This document shows positions 1-7,876 of a stretch of 64,000 nucleotides of DNA, piece after piece. Positions within the stretch are counted from its first letter, which is position 1; the number at the start of each line of letters is the position of its first letter. The notes under the pieces were generated by a model. The model saw nothing but the letters and a program-made list of their open reading frames with translations, did not search any database and was not told the DNA's origin. Both the position numbers and the translations under genes were made by a program. Source of the DNA: Streptomyces sp. CB02058 (GTDB lineage: Bacteria; Actinomycetota; Actinomycetes; Streptomycetales; Streptomycetaceae); NCBI RefSeq assembly GCF_001905505.1, contig NZ_LIPG01000003.1, positions 930,001-994,000 of the forward strand, written 5' to 3'.

Positions 1-1050
1 ATCAACATCGTCCGTGTGCCGATCTCCACCCAGCTCCTGCTGGAGTGGAAGAACGGCCAGGCCGCGACCTCCAGCGCGGTCAACACCTGGGCCAACCCCG
101 AGCTCCAGGGCAAGACGACCCTGGGGGTCTTCGACGCCTTCCTCGGGGTGGCCGAGAAGTACGGCATCAAGGTCATGCTGGACGTGCACAGCGCGGAGGC
201 CGACAACTCCGGCCATGTGTACCCGGTCTGGTGGAAGGGTTCGATCACCCCCGAGCAGTTCTACACCGCCTGGGAGTGGGTGACCGAGCGCTACAGGACC
301 AACGACACGCTCGTGGCGATGGACGTCAAGAACGAGCCGCACGGCAAGCAGTCCGACAGCCCTCGCGCCAAGTGGGACGGCTCCACGGACCAGGACAACT
401 TCAAGCACACCTGTCAGACCGCGGGCAAGCGCATCCTCGCGATCAACCCGCACGTCCTCGTCCTCTGCGAAGGCATCGAGATCTACCCCAAGGACGGCAC
501 GAACTGGTCCTCCACCACGGCGACCGACTACCACGGCATGTGGTGGGGCGGGAACCTGCGCGGGGCGAAGGACCACCCGGTCGACCTCGGCGCGCAGCAG
601 GACCAGCTGGTCTACTCCCCGCACGACTACGGCCCGCTGGTCTACCAGCAGCCCTGGTTCCAGGGCGAGTGGAACCGTACGACGCTGGAACGCGACGTCT
701 GGGACCCCAACTGGCTCTACCTGCACAAGGACGGCACGGCCCCGCTGTTCATCGGTGAATGGGGAGGCCACCTCGACAACGGCCCCAACCAGAAGTGGAT
801 GACCGCCCTGCGCGACCTGATCGTGGAGAACGGCATCCACCAGACCTTCTGGTGCCTCAACCCCAACTCCGGTGACACCGGCGGCCTGCTGGGCTACGAC
901 TGGGCGACCTGGGACGAGGCCAAGTACGCGATGCTCAAGCCCGCCCTCTGGCAGTCGGGCGGGAAGTTCGTGAGCCTCGACCACGAGGTCAGGCTCGGTG
1001 GCGCCGCCAGCACCACCGGCATCTCCCTGGGCGACCTCTACGGCGGCTGA
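1..1050 (+). CDS. GH5 endoglucanase (cellulase), 3' part
   Basis: The gene enters the window already open in frame 1 (INIVRVPISTQ...), so its start and any signal peptide lie outside. It matches glycoside hydrolase family 5, secreted enzymes that hydrolyse beta-1,4-glucans such as cellulose with retention. The acid/base Glu is in 'KNEPHG' (residue 112 of the visible frame) and the nucleophile Glu in 'FIGEWGG' (residue 253), both in the usual context and at the usual spacing. The protein ends soon after the barrel ('SLGDLYGG'), so there is no C-terminal cellulose-binding module; one could lie upstream. A 13-bp hairpin follows the stop. The exact substrate cannot be told from this fragment. Confidence 0.9.
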   Translation: MNIVRVPISTQLLLEWKNGQAATSSAVNTWANPELQGKTTLGVFDAFLGVAEKYGIKVMLDVHSAEADNSGHVYPVWWKGSITPEQFYTAWEWVTERYRTNDTLVAMDVKNEPHGKQSDSPRAKWDGSTDQDNFKHTCQTAGKRILAINPHVLVLCEGIEIYPKDGTNWSSTTATDYHGMWWGGNLRGAKDHPVDLGAQQDQLVYSPHDYGPLVYQQPWFQGEWNRTTLERDVWDPNWLYLHKDGTAPLFIGEWGGHLDNGPNQKWMTALRDLIVENGIHQTFWCLNPNSGDTGGLLGYDWATWDEAKYAMLKPALWQSGGKFVSLDHEVRLGGAASTTGISLGDLYGG

Positions 1051-1085
1051 TCCGGCCCCGGGCCCGCAGCACCACCCCCGAACGT

Positions 1086-1126
1086 CCTGAGGTGCCGATG
1101 AAACCCCACCGCCTCGGCACCTCAGG
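1086..1126 (+). terminator. Hairpin terminator after the GH5 gene
   Basis: A perfect 13-bp stem (CCTGAGGTGCCGA and its complement) with a 15-nt loop lies 36 bases after the cellulase stop. There is no T-tract, which is usual for Streptomyces terminators. Confidence 0.65.
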
Positions 1127-1167
1127 GCTCTCCAATCCGCCGTGACAGCGCGGCGCCACCGGCGCAG

Positions 1168-1201
1168 GGGACCGCCGGCCGGGCGCACGGCCGGCGGTCC
1201 C
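1168..1201 (-). terminator. Hairpin terminator after the phosphatase gene
   Basis: A perfect 13-bp GC-rich stem (GGGACCGCCGGCC) with an 8-nt loop lies just beyond the stop codon of the minus-strand phosphatase. With the hairpin at 1086-1126 it separates two convergent genes. Confidence 0.65.
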
Positions 1202-1233
1202 GTCGATTCCCCGGGCAGAACACGTCCGGCCGG

Positions 1234-3360
1234 TCAGCCGTCCGGCAGCAGGGCGTTGATCAGGAGCAGCGCGATGTCGTCGTTGCCGGGCGTGTACTTC
1301 CTCGCGTACCGCACGAGCGTGTCGGCCACCGAGTCCATGTCCTGGTCCAGGGCTATGGCGAAGTGCTCGGCCAGATCGGCGATGGCGTCCTCGACGTCCA
1401 CGCCCGGCGCCTCCACGAGACCGTCGGTGTAGAGGGCGAGCGCGGCGCCGGGCGGCAGGGGGATCTCCGCCGTCGGGTAGTCGGCCGCCGCGTCGATGCC
1501 GAGCAGGAGGCCGGGCGGCAGGTCGAGGAACTCGGTCTGTCCGTCCGGCTGCCGCAGCAGCGGCGCGGGATGGCCGGCGGTGGCCATACAGGCGGTGTTC
1601 CCCGCGAGGTCGAGATGGACGTACAGACAGCTGGTGAACAGTCCGGGGTCGAGGTCGGTGAGCAGACGGTTGGTGCGTGCCAGCACCTCGGCGGGCGAGG
1701 ACCCGGCCGAGGCGTGCACGGCGGTGCGGACCTGCCCCATCAGCGCGGCGGCGTTCTCGTTGTGCCCCTGTACGTCGCCGATGGCGGCGGCGGCGGTCGT
1801 CTCGTCCAGCCTGATCAGGTCGTAGAAGTCCCCGCCGATGCCCATGCCCCGGGTCGACGGCAGATAGCGGGCCGCGACGTCGAGGCCGGGGATCCCGGGC
1901 AGGGTCTGGGGCAGGAGGTGGGCCTGCAGACTGTGCGCGAGCCGGTCCTTCGTGTCGTACAGACGGGCGCGGTCCAGCGCCTGAGCGAGCAGCCCCGCGA
2001 TCGAGGTGAGGAGGGCGCGTTCCTCCGGATCGAAGGCGTGGGGCTGGTCGTAGGCCAGGACCAGCGAGCCGACCGGATGCCCGGAGACGACCAGGGGGAG
2101 GAAGGCGCAGGCGCCTACAACGTTGCGCAGGCCCGCGGAGGGGTGGGCCCGCTCCAGTTCGGCGAAGGTGGGGAAGAAGTCGGGGATCCCCGTCGTCAGC
2201 ACATGGGCGGCCGGTGTCGCCGAGGTCAGCGGGGCACCGTCGAAGCGGTCCATGAGCCCGGGCCGGCTGCCCCGGCCGCCCTCGACCCGCAGGCGTCCCT
2301 CGGCCGAGGCCATCACGACGAGGGTCTGGATGCGGAACGCCGGCAGCAGCTGGTCGCCGGCCAGCTCGATCACGTCCTGCGTGCCGACGGCCTCGGTGAG
2401 CGTCGCCGCCAGATGCATCAGGTGGTACAGGGCGGTCGCCCGGCTGGGCACTCCGGAGGTCGGCGGCAGCGCAGGGGTCTGCACGTCGGCGGGGCCGGGC
2501 GCCGTGGTGGGGAGGATGCGGACGCTGATGCCGGTGGCGTTGGGGAAGAGATGGAAGGACAGCCACTGGTCCGGTGGCCGCAGCACGGTGAAGGACGTCT
2601 TCTGGCGGCTGATGACGGCGGCCCTGTAGTGGTCCTCGACCGCCGGGTTCCGCAGCCAGGGGAGCGACACCCAGGGGAGGGTGCCGCAGACGTCGTCCGC
2701 CGCCGCTCCCAGCAGGGCCGCCGCACCGCTGTTCATGTAGGTGACGGTTCCGTCGAGATCCAGCGCGCAGCTCCCTCCGGGCAGCCGCTGGATGAACTCC
2801 GTCGCGGCGGCGGCCTCCGCGGGATCCGGCACGGCCGGCTCCGGGGTGGGCAGCACCCGGGGCCGGCTCCCGGGCAGAACCGGACAGCCGCTGTTCTCGG
2901 CCTGCCGCAGGATCGTGTCGATGCTCCGGCAGCCCCTGAGCAGGGCCTCGCGCTCCCCGGGCGCGAGCTGCGAAGGGTGCGACCCCGGCCACAGCAGCAC
3001 CAGCCCGCCCTGCTCTGCGGCGCCGGTACGCAGGGGCGCGGCAGCCATCGCGAACTGGTACGGCAGGACGAGCGCGGGGCGCGGATAGCGGCGTGCCAGC
3101 TCCTCCTGGCTGCCGAGCCAGATCAGGCACCCCAGGCGCACGGCGTCGGCCACCGGTATCGGGGCGGACAGCTGGACCCGGGTCCAAGGGAAGGCCAGCT
3201 GCCCCGGCACCCCGGCGAGGACGGTCAGGTGCAGCGTGGTGTCGTCCTCCGGCAGGAGGTACAGCATCGCCACGGAGGCACCCGTCTCGCGCAGGATGTG
3301 GGACACGGCGCTGTCCAGCAGCTCCGTGCCCGAACCGGTGGCGGTGGATCGGTCCTGCAC
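1234..3360 (-). CDS. GAF-PAS-GAF-SpoIIE/PP2C serine phosphatase
   Basis: Predicted cytoplasmic PPM/SpoIIE-type phosphatase of about 708 residues. Domains in order: GAF-like about 12-155, PAS-like about 185-285 ('LDLDGTVTYMNSGAAALLG'), GAF about 308-470 and PP2C_SIG about 490-708. Metal-binding motifs are present: GGDFYD, GDVQGH, YTDGLVE and GNDDIALL. Family members usually dephosphorylate anti-anti-sigma factors and so control alternative sigma factors, with the GAF/PAS part sensing a signal; the partner is not encoded nearby. The reading frame stays open far upstream into pssA, but a strong hairpin at 3436-3475 separates the genes, so I place the start at the GTG at 3358-3360 behind a GGGGGAG stretch. 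No transmembrane segment is seen. Confidence 0.85.
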   Translation of the reverse strand: MQDRSTATGSGTELLDSAVSHILRETGASVAMLYLLPEDDTTLHLTVLAGVPGQLAFPWTRVQLSAPIPVADAVRLGCLIWLGSQEELARRYPRPALVLPYQFAMAAAPLRTGAAEQGGLVLLWPGSHPSQLAPGEREALLRGCRSIDTILRQAENSGCPVLPGSRPRVLPTPEPAVPDPAEAAAATEFIQRLPGGSCALDLDGTVTYMNSGAAALLGAAADDVCGTLPWVSLPWLRNPAVEDHYRAAVISRQKTSFTVLRPPDQWLSFHLFPNATGISVRILPTTAPGPADVQTPALPPTSGVPSRATALYHLMHLAATLTEAVGTQDVIELAGDQLLPAFRIQTLVVMASAEGRLRVEGGRGSRPGLMDRFDGAPLTSATPAAHVLTTGIPDFFPTFAELERAHPSAGLRNVVGACAFLPLVVSGHPVGSLVLAYDQPHAFDPEERALLTSIAGLLAQALDRARLYDTKDRLAHSLQAHLLPQTLPGIPGLDVAARYLPSTRGMGIGGDFYDLIRLDETTAAAAIGDVQGHNENAAALMGQVRTAVHASAGSSPAEVLARTNRLLTDLDPGLFTSCLYVHLDLAGNTACMATAGHPAPLLRQPDGQTEFLDLPPGLLLGIDAAADYPTAEIPLPPGAALALYTDGLVEAPGVDVEDAIADLAEHFAIALDQDMDSVADTLVRYARKYTPGNDDIALLLINALLPDG

Positions 3361-3435
3361 CCTTCCCAGGCTCCCCCGGGACAAGCGGCCCCGCACCCGC
3401 TGGGCCTTCCCGTGCGGGCCGGTGCCCGGCGCATG

Positions 3436-3475
3436 CACGAGGGCCCGGATGCCGGGGAGCATCCGGGCCCTCGTG
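3436..3475 (-). terminator. Strong hairpin terminator of the psd-pssA operon
   Basis: Perfect 17-bp stem (CACGAGGGCCCGGATGC and its complement) with a 6-nt loop, 19 bases after the pssA stop. It argues that the phosphatase gene downstream is a separate transcription unit. Confidence 0.8.
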
Positions 3476-3494
3476 ACTGTCGCGTTCCGCGTGG

Positions 3495-4358
3495 TTACGG
3501 GAGCTGCGCCGCCCGTGCCTCGCGCCGGTTGTCGCGGAAGGTGTTCACCCGCCGTGCCGTGGCGAAGAGCGGGATCACCGCCCCCAGGACGACCTGGAGG
3601 GCGCAGCCGGTCTGCAGGAGCAGCTGGCCGCCGGGGGCGTCGAACGCCCAGGCGGCGAGGAGCCCCATCGCGCCGACGATCCAGCTGAGCATCGCCACCG
3701 CGAGGACACCCCGCGGCTTCGGGTACTCGACCCGGCTGACCATCAGCCACGCCACTCCGATGATCGCGAGCAGCGTCGGCACGAAGGGCAGCTCCAGGAG
3801 CACGATCGAGACGACCGTGAGCGCTCCGAAGGGGCTCGGCATGCCCTGGAACATGCCGTCCTTCAAGGTCACGCAGGAGAACCGCGCAAGCCTGAGCACC
3901 ACCGCCAACAGCACCACGATCGCCGCGAGCGCGGAGACCCGCTGGTGGGCGTCGTCCGCGACCATCCCGTACACCAGGACGAAGTACGCCGGGGCGAGGC
4001 CGAAGCTGATGAGGTCGGAGAGGTTGTCCAGCTCCGCCCCCATGGGCGAGGAGCGCAGCTTGCGCGCCACCAGGCCGTCGAAGAGGTCGAACACGGCGGC
4101 CATGAGCATGAGGATCACCGCGGTGGCAGCGGAGTGTCGGGCCATGCCCGACTCGTCGCTGCCGGTGAGATGCGGGATGAGGATGCCCGTGGTGGTGAAG
4201 TACACCGCCATGAAGCCGCACGTGGCGTTACCCAGGGTGAGGGTGTCCGCTATCGACAGCCTCATGGAGAGGGGCATGTCCTCCGTGCCGTCGGCGTCCT
4301 CGTCCTCGGCGGCCTCGGGCACCCAGCCCGCCTGGGTATCAGGATCAACTACGGTCAA
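3495..4358 (-). CDS. pssA: CDP-diacylglycerol--serine O-phosphatidyltransferase
   Basis: Integral membrane enzyme that joins CDP-diacylglycerol and L-serine to phosphatidylserine, the first step to phosphatidylethanolamine. The CDP-alcohol phosphotransferase signature DxxDGxxAR...GxxxDxxxD is read as 'DLFDGLVARKLRSSPMGAEL' followed directly by DNLSD, with about seven TM segments over 287 residues. The N-terminal 30 residues are acidic and probably cytoplasmic. The start overlaps the end of psd by 14 bp, so translation is probably coupled. Psd, encoded just upstream in the operon, uses the product of this enzyme. The gene ends with TAA, followed by a 17-bp hairpin. Confidence 0.93.
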   Translation of the reverse strand: MTVVDPDTQAGWVPEAAEDEDADGTEDMPLSMRLSIADTLTLGNATCGFMAVYFTTTGILIPHLTGSDESGMARHSAATAVILMLMAAVFDLFDGLVARKLRSSPMGAELDNLSDLISFGLAPAYFVLVYGMVADDAHQRVSALAAIVVLLAVVLRLARFSCVTLKDGMFQGMPSPFGALTVVSIVLLELPFVPTLLAIIGVAWLMVSRVEYPKPRGVLAVAMLSWIVGAMGLLAAWAFDAPGGQLLLQTGCALQVVLGAVIPLFATARRVNTFRDNRREARAAQLP

Positions 4359-4992
4359 TTCGAGTCACCCCCGCGGTGGTGGCCTGGCCGACCTCGACCG
4401 CGACATCGATACCTTCCGGAAGGTAGATGTCGACGCGCGAGCCGAAGCGGATCAGGCCGATGCGCTCGCCCTGCTCCACCTTCGTGCCCTGCGGGACGTA
4501 CGGCACGATGCGACGGGCGACCGCTCCCGCGATCTGCACCATCTCGATGTCACCGAGCTCGGTGTCGAAGTGCCAGACAACGCGCTCGTTGTTCTCGCTC
4601 TCCTTGTTGAACGCCGGAACGAATCCACCGGGGATGTGCTCGACCGAGGTCACGGTGCCGGAGAGCGGAGCCCGGTTGACGTGAACATTCAGCGGGCTCA
4701 TGAAGATCGCGACGCGGGTGCGCCCGTCCTTCCACGGCATGATGCTCTGCACCACACCGTCGGCCGGTGAGATGACGCGGCCCTGGGTGATCTCGCGCTC
4801 GGGGTCGCGGAAGAACCACAGCATGCCCGCCGCGAGCGCGGTGGTGGGCACGGCCACGGCGGCCCAGCGTCCGGACTTGCGGGCCCGGGCGAGGCTGAGC
4901 GCCGCGGTGGCGACGGTCGGGAGGAGCCACGGCGATGCTCCGCGGGCGAGGCGGACCCCGCCGCGCGTTGCAGGGATTTGGCTGTCGGGCAT
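4345..4992 (-). CDS. psd: Phosphatidylserine decarboxylase
   Basis: Converts phosphatidylserine to phosphatidylethanolamine at the membrane; the enzyme is a self-cleaving pyruvoyl protein. The cleavage site is the Gly-Ser in 'IRFGSRVD' near the C-terminus, and 'SPLNVHVNRAP' is the conserved core. The length (215 residues) fits the short archaeal/actinobacterial class. An N-terminal hydrophobic stretch ('AAVAVPTTALAAGMLWFF') anchors it. Start chosen at the ATG at 4990-4992 because GAAGG lies 6 bases upstream; the frame is open 12 codons further. It overlaps pssA. A possible promoter in the 181-bp gap upstream is GGGCAA/ATGCTA on the plus strand (5053-5083; -35 TTGCCC, -10 TAGCAT, 19-bp spacing). 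It could also be read from the ccr operon. Confidence 0.92.
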   Translation of the reverse strand: MPDSQIPATRGGVRLARGASPWLLPTVATAALSLARARKSGRWAAVAVPTTALAAGMLWFFRDPEREITQGRVISPADGVVQSIMPWKDGRTRVAIFMSPLNVHVNRAPLSGTVTSVEHIPGGFVPAFNKESENNERVVWHFDTELGDIEMVQIAGAVARRIVPYVPQGTKVEQGERIGLIRFGSRVDIYLPEGIDVAVEVGQATTAGVTRIDRS

Positions 4993-5173
4993 GGATGACC
5001 TTCGTAGCGGATGATGCCGCGCTGGCAACGGGGGGACGGCGGCTTTCCGGCGATGCTATCGGGTGCGAGCGGCAACTGGGCAAGCCAGCAGCCGAGTCGG
5101 ACAGCTGAAAGGCTCCGTACGAGGGTGATCCGGTGTGATGTTCTTCGCCACCAAATCACCCCGAAAGGGACTT

Positions 5174-6379
5174 TCAGCCCTGGAGCCGGTACTCCTCCAG
5201 GAGCCGGCGACCGATGATCATTTTCTGGATCTCGGCGGTACCTTCACCGATCAGCAGCATCGGGGCCTCGCGGTAGAGGCGCTCGATCTCGTACTCCTTG
5301 GAGAAGCCGTAGCCGCCGTGGATACGGAAGGCGTCCTCGACGACTTCCTTGCAGTACTCGGAGGCGAGGTACTTCGCCATCCCTGCCTCCAGGTCGTTGC
5401 GCTCCCCGGAGTCCTTCTTGCGTGCTGCATTCACCATCATCGCATGGGCGGCTTCGACCTTGGTGGCCATTTCAGCCAGTTTGAACTGGATCGCCTGGTG
5501 CTGGGCGATCGGCTTTCCGAAGGTCTGGCGCTGCTGGGCGTACGAAACGCCCAGCTCGAAGGCACGCTGTGCGACGCCGCAGCCACGCGCGGCGACATTC
5601 ACCCGCCCTACCTCGACACCGTCCATCATTTGGTAAAAACCTCGGCCGGTCGTGCCGCCCAGGACACGATTGGCCGGAATGCGTAGTCCGTCCATGATGA
5701 GCTCGGTCGTGTCGACGCCCTTGTAGCCCATCTTGTCGATCTTCCCCGGAATGGTGAGACCGGGACGGACCTCGCCGAATCCCGCCTCCTTCTCCACGAG
5801 GAAGGTCGTCATCGACTTGTGGGGTGCCGTTCCCTCGGGGTGTCCTTCGTCACTCCGGCACAGAACAGCCACCAGCGTGGACGAGCCGCCGTTCGTCAGC
5901 CACATCTTCTGGCCGTTCAGAACGTACTCGTCACCGTCCTTCACGCCCTTGGAGCTGATCGCGGAGACGTCGGAGCCCAGGGCCGGCTCGGACATCGAGA
6001 ACGCGCCCCGCACCTCGCCCAGGGCCATCCTCGGCAGGAACGTGTCCTTCTGCTCCTGGGTGCCGTGCTGCTTGAGCATGTACGCCACGATGAAGTGCGT
6101 GTTGATGATGCCCGACACGCTCATCCAGCCCCGGGCGATCTCCTCGACGCAGAGCGCGTACGTCAGGAGCGACTCGCCCAGACCGCCGTACTCCTCGGGA
6201 ATCATCAGCCCGAACAGGCCGAGTTCCTTCAGCCCTTCGACGATCTCCGTCGGGTATTCGTCGCGGTGCTCCAGCTGCGTGGCGACAGGAATGATCTCCT
6301 TGTCGACGAAATCCCGGACCGTGGAGAGGATTTCCTGCTGGACATCCGTCAGGCCGGCGGTCTGTGCGAGTCGGCTCAT
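5174..6379 (-). CDS. Acyl-CoA dehydrogenase, probable (2S)-methylsuccinyl-CoA dehydrogenase
   Basis: FAD-dependent acyl-CoA dehydrogenase of 401 residues with the family signatures 'FSMSEPALGSD', 'MWLTNGG' and 'RIHGGYGFSKEYEIERLYRE', and the catalytic-Glu region 'IGEGTAEIQ'. Alone it could act on many short acyl-CoAs. As last gene of the ccr-meaA-lyase-MaoC operon its expected job is oxidation of methylsuccinyl-CoA to mesaconyl-CoA in the ethylmalonyl-CoA pathway. It is much shorter than the approximately 550-residue proteobacterial Mcd, as I remember for Streptomyces. Only 2 bp separate it from the MaoC gene. The substrate is inferred from context. Confidence 0.88.
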   Translation of the reverse strand: MSRLAQTAGLTDVQQEILSTVRDFVDKEIIPVATQLEHRDEYPTEIVEGLKELGLFGLMIPEEYGGLGESLLTYALCVEEIARGWMSVSGIINTHFIVAYMLKQHGTQEQKDTFLPRMALGEVRGAFSMSEPALGSDVSAISSKGVKDGDEYVLNGQKMWLTNGGSSTLVAVLCRSDEGHPEGTAPHKSMTTFLVEKEAGFGEVRPGLTIPGKIDKMGYKGVDTTELIMDGLRIPANRVLGGTTGRGFYQMMDGVEVGRVNVAARGCGVAQRAFELGVSYAQQRQTFGKPIAQHQAIQFKLAEMATKVEAAHAMMVNAARKKDSGERNDLEAGMAKYLASEYCKEVVEDAFRIHGGYGFSKEYEIERLYREAPMLLIGEGTAEIQKMIIGRRLLEEYRLQG

Positions 6380-6381
6380 GG

Positions 6382-6909
6382 CTACTTCTCCCCGTTCTTG
6401 CTCGACGGCTGGTTCAGCTCCGGGCGGCCGGGCTGTTCTCCGCCGCGCTCCTTGATGTACGTCTCGGTGGGGACCATCACCTTGCGGCGGAACACGCAGA
6501 CCAGCGTGCCGTCCTGCTTGTAACCCTTTGTCTCCACATGGACGATGCCGCGGTCGCTCTTCGACCTCGAAGGCGTCTTGTCGAGCACGGTCGTCTCGCC
6601 GTAGATCGTGTCGCCGTGGAAGGTCGGTGCCACGTGCTTCAGCGACTCCACCTCCAGATTGGCGATGGCCTTTCCGGAGACGTCCGGGACCGACATGCCG
6701 AGCAGCAGCGAATAGATGTAGTTGCCGACGACGACGTTCTTGCCGAAATCGGTCGTCTTCTCGGCGTAGTTGCTGTCCATGTGCAGCGGGTGGTGATTCA
6801 TGGTCAGCAGGCAGAAGAGGTGGTCGTCGTATTCGGTGACCGTTTTTCCGGGCCAGTGCTTGTAGATGGCACCGACCTCGAACTCCTCGTAGGTGCGTCC
6901 GAACTGCAT
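6382..6909 (-). CDS. MaoC-like hydratase, probable mesaconyl-CoA hydratase
   Basis: A single hot-dog MaoC domain of 175 residues. The motif 'LFCLLTMNHHPLHMDSNYAEKTTDFG' corresponds to the R-hydratase region with the catalytic Asp/His pair. In this operon it should interconvert mesaconyl-CoA and beta-methylmalyl-CoA. Proteobacterial Mch has two such domains (about 340 residues), so this half-size form would have to work as a dimer. It is separated by 1 bp from the HpcH gene upstream and 2 bp from the dehydrogenase gene downstream. The function assignment rests on context. Confidence 0.85.
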   Translation of the reverse strand: MQFGRTYEEFEVGAIYKHWPGKTVTEYDDHLFCLLTMNHHPLHMDSNYAEKTTDFGKNVVVGNYIYSLLLGMSVPDVSGKAIANLEVESLKHVAPTFHGDTIYGETTVLDKTPSRSKSDRGIVHVETKGYKQDGTLVCVFRRKVMVPTETYIKERGGEQPGRPELNQPSSKNGEK

Positions 6910-6910
6910 G

Positions 6911-7876
6911 TCAGGCCTCCGGCGCTTCGAACTTGGAGGTGCGCTGCATGCCGGCCGCGCGGCCCTTGCCCGCGATGACCAGGGCCATCTTGCGGCTGGC
7001 CTCGTCGATCATCTCGTCGCCGAGCATCGCCGAGCCCTTCTTGCCGCCCTCCTCCGAGGTGCACCAGTCGTAGGCGTCGAGGATGAGCTCGGCGTGGTCG
7101 TAGTCCTCCTGCGAGGGCGAGAAGACCTCGTTCGCCGCGTCGACCTGGCCGGGGTGCAGCACCCACTTGCCGTCGAAGCCCAGCGCGGCCGCACGGCCCG
7201 CGACCTCGCGGTAGGCGTCCACGTCGCGGATCTGGAGGAACGGGCCGTCGATCGCCTGGAGGTCGTGCGTGCGGGCCGCCATGAGGATGCGCATCAGGAT
7301 GTAGTGGTACGCGTCCGCCGGGTAGCCGGGCGGCTGCTGGCCGACGACCAGGGTCTTCATGTTGATCGAGGCCATGAAGTCGGCCGGGCCGAAGATCAGG
7401 GTCTCCAGGCGGGGCGAGGCGGCGGCGATGTCGTCGATGTTCACCAGGCCCTTGGCGTTCTCGATCTGCGCCTCGATACCGATCCGGCCGACCTCGAAGC
7501 CCATCGTCTTCTCGATCTGGGTCAGCAGCAGGTCCAGCGCGACGACCTGCTGGGCGTCCTGCACCTTCGGCAGCATGATGCAGTCGAGGTTCGGGCCCGC
7601 GCCCTCGACAACCGTGATGACGTCGCGGTACGTCCAGTGCGTCGTCCAGTCGTTCACGCGCACGACCCGGGTCTTGCCCGTCCAGTCGCCGTTGTTGAGC
7701 GCGTCGACGATGTGGTGCCTGGCGCCCTCCTTGGCGAGCGGCGCGCAGGCGTCCTCCAGGTCGAGGAAGACCTGGTCGGCCGGAAGGCCCTGGGCCTTCT
7801 CCAGGAACCGCGGGTTCGAGCCCGGCACTGCCAGACAGGAGCGGCGCGGGCGCAGACGGTTCACGGGCGTGGTCAT
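6911..7876 (-). CDS. HpcH/HpaI-family CoA-ester lyase (malyl-/beta-methylmalyl-CoA lyase)
   Basis: Cytosolic Mg-dependent TIM-barrel lyase of 321 residues, CitE-like. Recognisable elements are 'RRSCLAVPGSNPRFLEKAQ', 'VFLDLEDACAP', 'LDCIMLPKVQDAQQV', 'IEAQIENAKGLVN', 'LIFGPADFMASI' and 'GKWVLHPGQVDAAN'. It should split beta-methylmalyl-CoA into glyoxylate and propionyl-CoA and may also split malyl-CoA. The ATG overlaps the meaA stop by 4 bp (ATGA), and the MaoC gene starts 1 bp after its own stop, so the operon is tightly coupled. Confidence 0.9.
   Translation of the reverse strand: MTTPVNRLRPRRSCLAVPGSNPRFLEKAQGLPADQVFLDLEDACAPLAKEGARHHIVDALNNGDWTGKTRVVRVNDWTTHWTYRDVITVVEGAGPNLDCIMLPKVQDAQQVVALDLLLTQIEKTMGFEVGRIGIEAQIENAKGLVNIDDIAAASPRLETLIFGPADFMASINMKTLVVGQQPPGYPADAYHYILMRILMAARTHDLQAIDGPFLQIRDVDAYREVAGRAAALGFDGKWVLHPGQVDAANEVFSPSQEDYDHAELILDAYDWCTSEEGGKKGSAMLGDEMIDEASRKMALVIAGKGRAAGMQRTSKFEAPEA

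Noticed and set aside
1363-4770. Very long plus-strand open frame (over 1,100 codons) opposite the phosphatase, pssA and psd genes
   Set aside because: Its product is Gly/Arg/Gln-rich low-complexity sequence with no family features, and the opposite strand encodes three clear proteins. It is a mirror effect of high GC.
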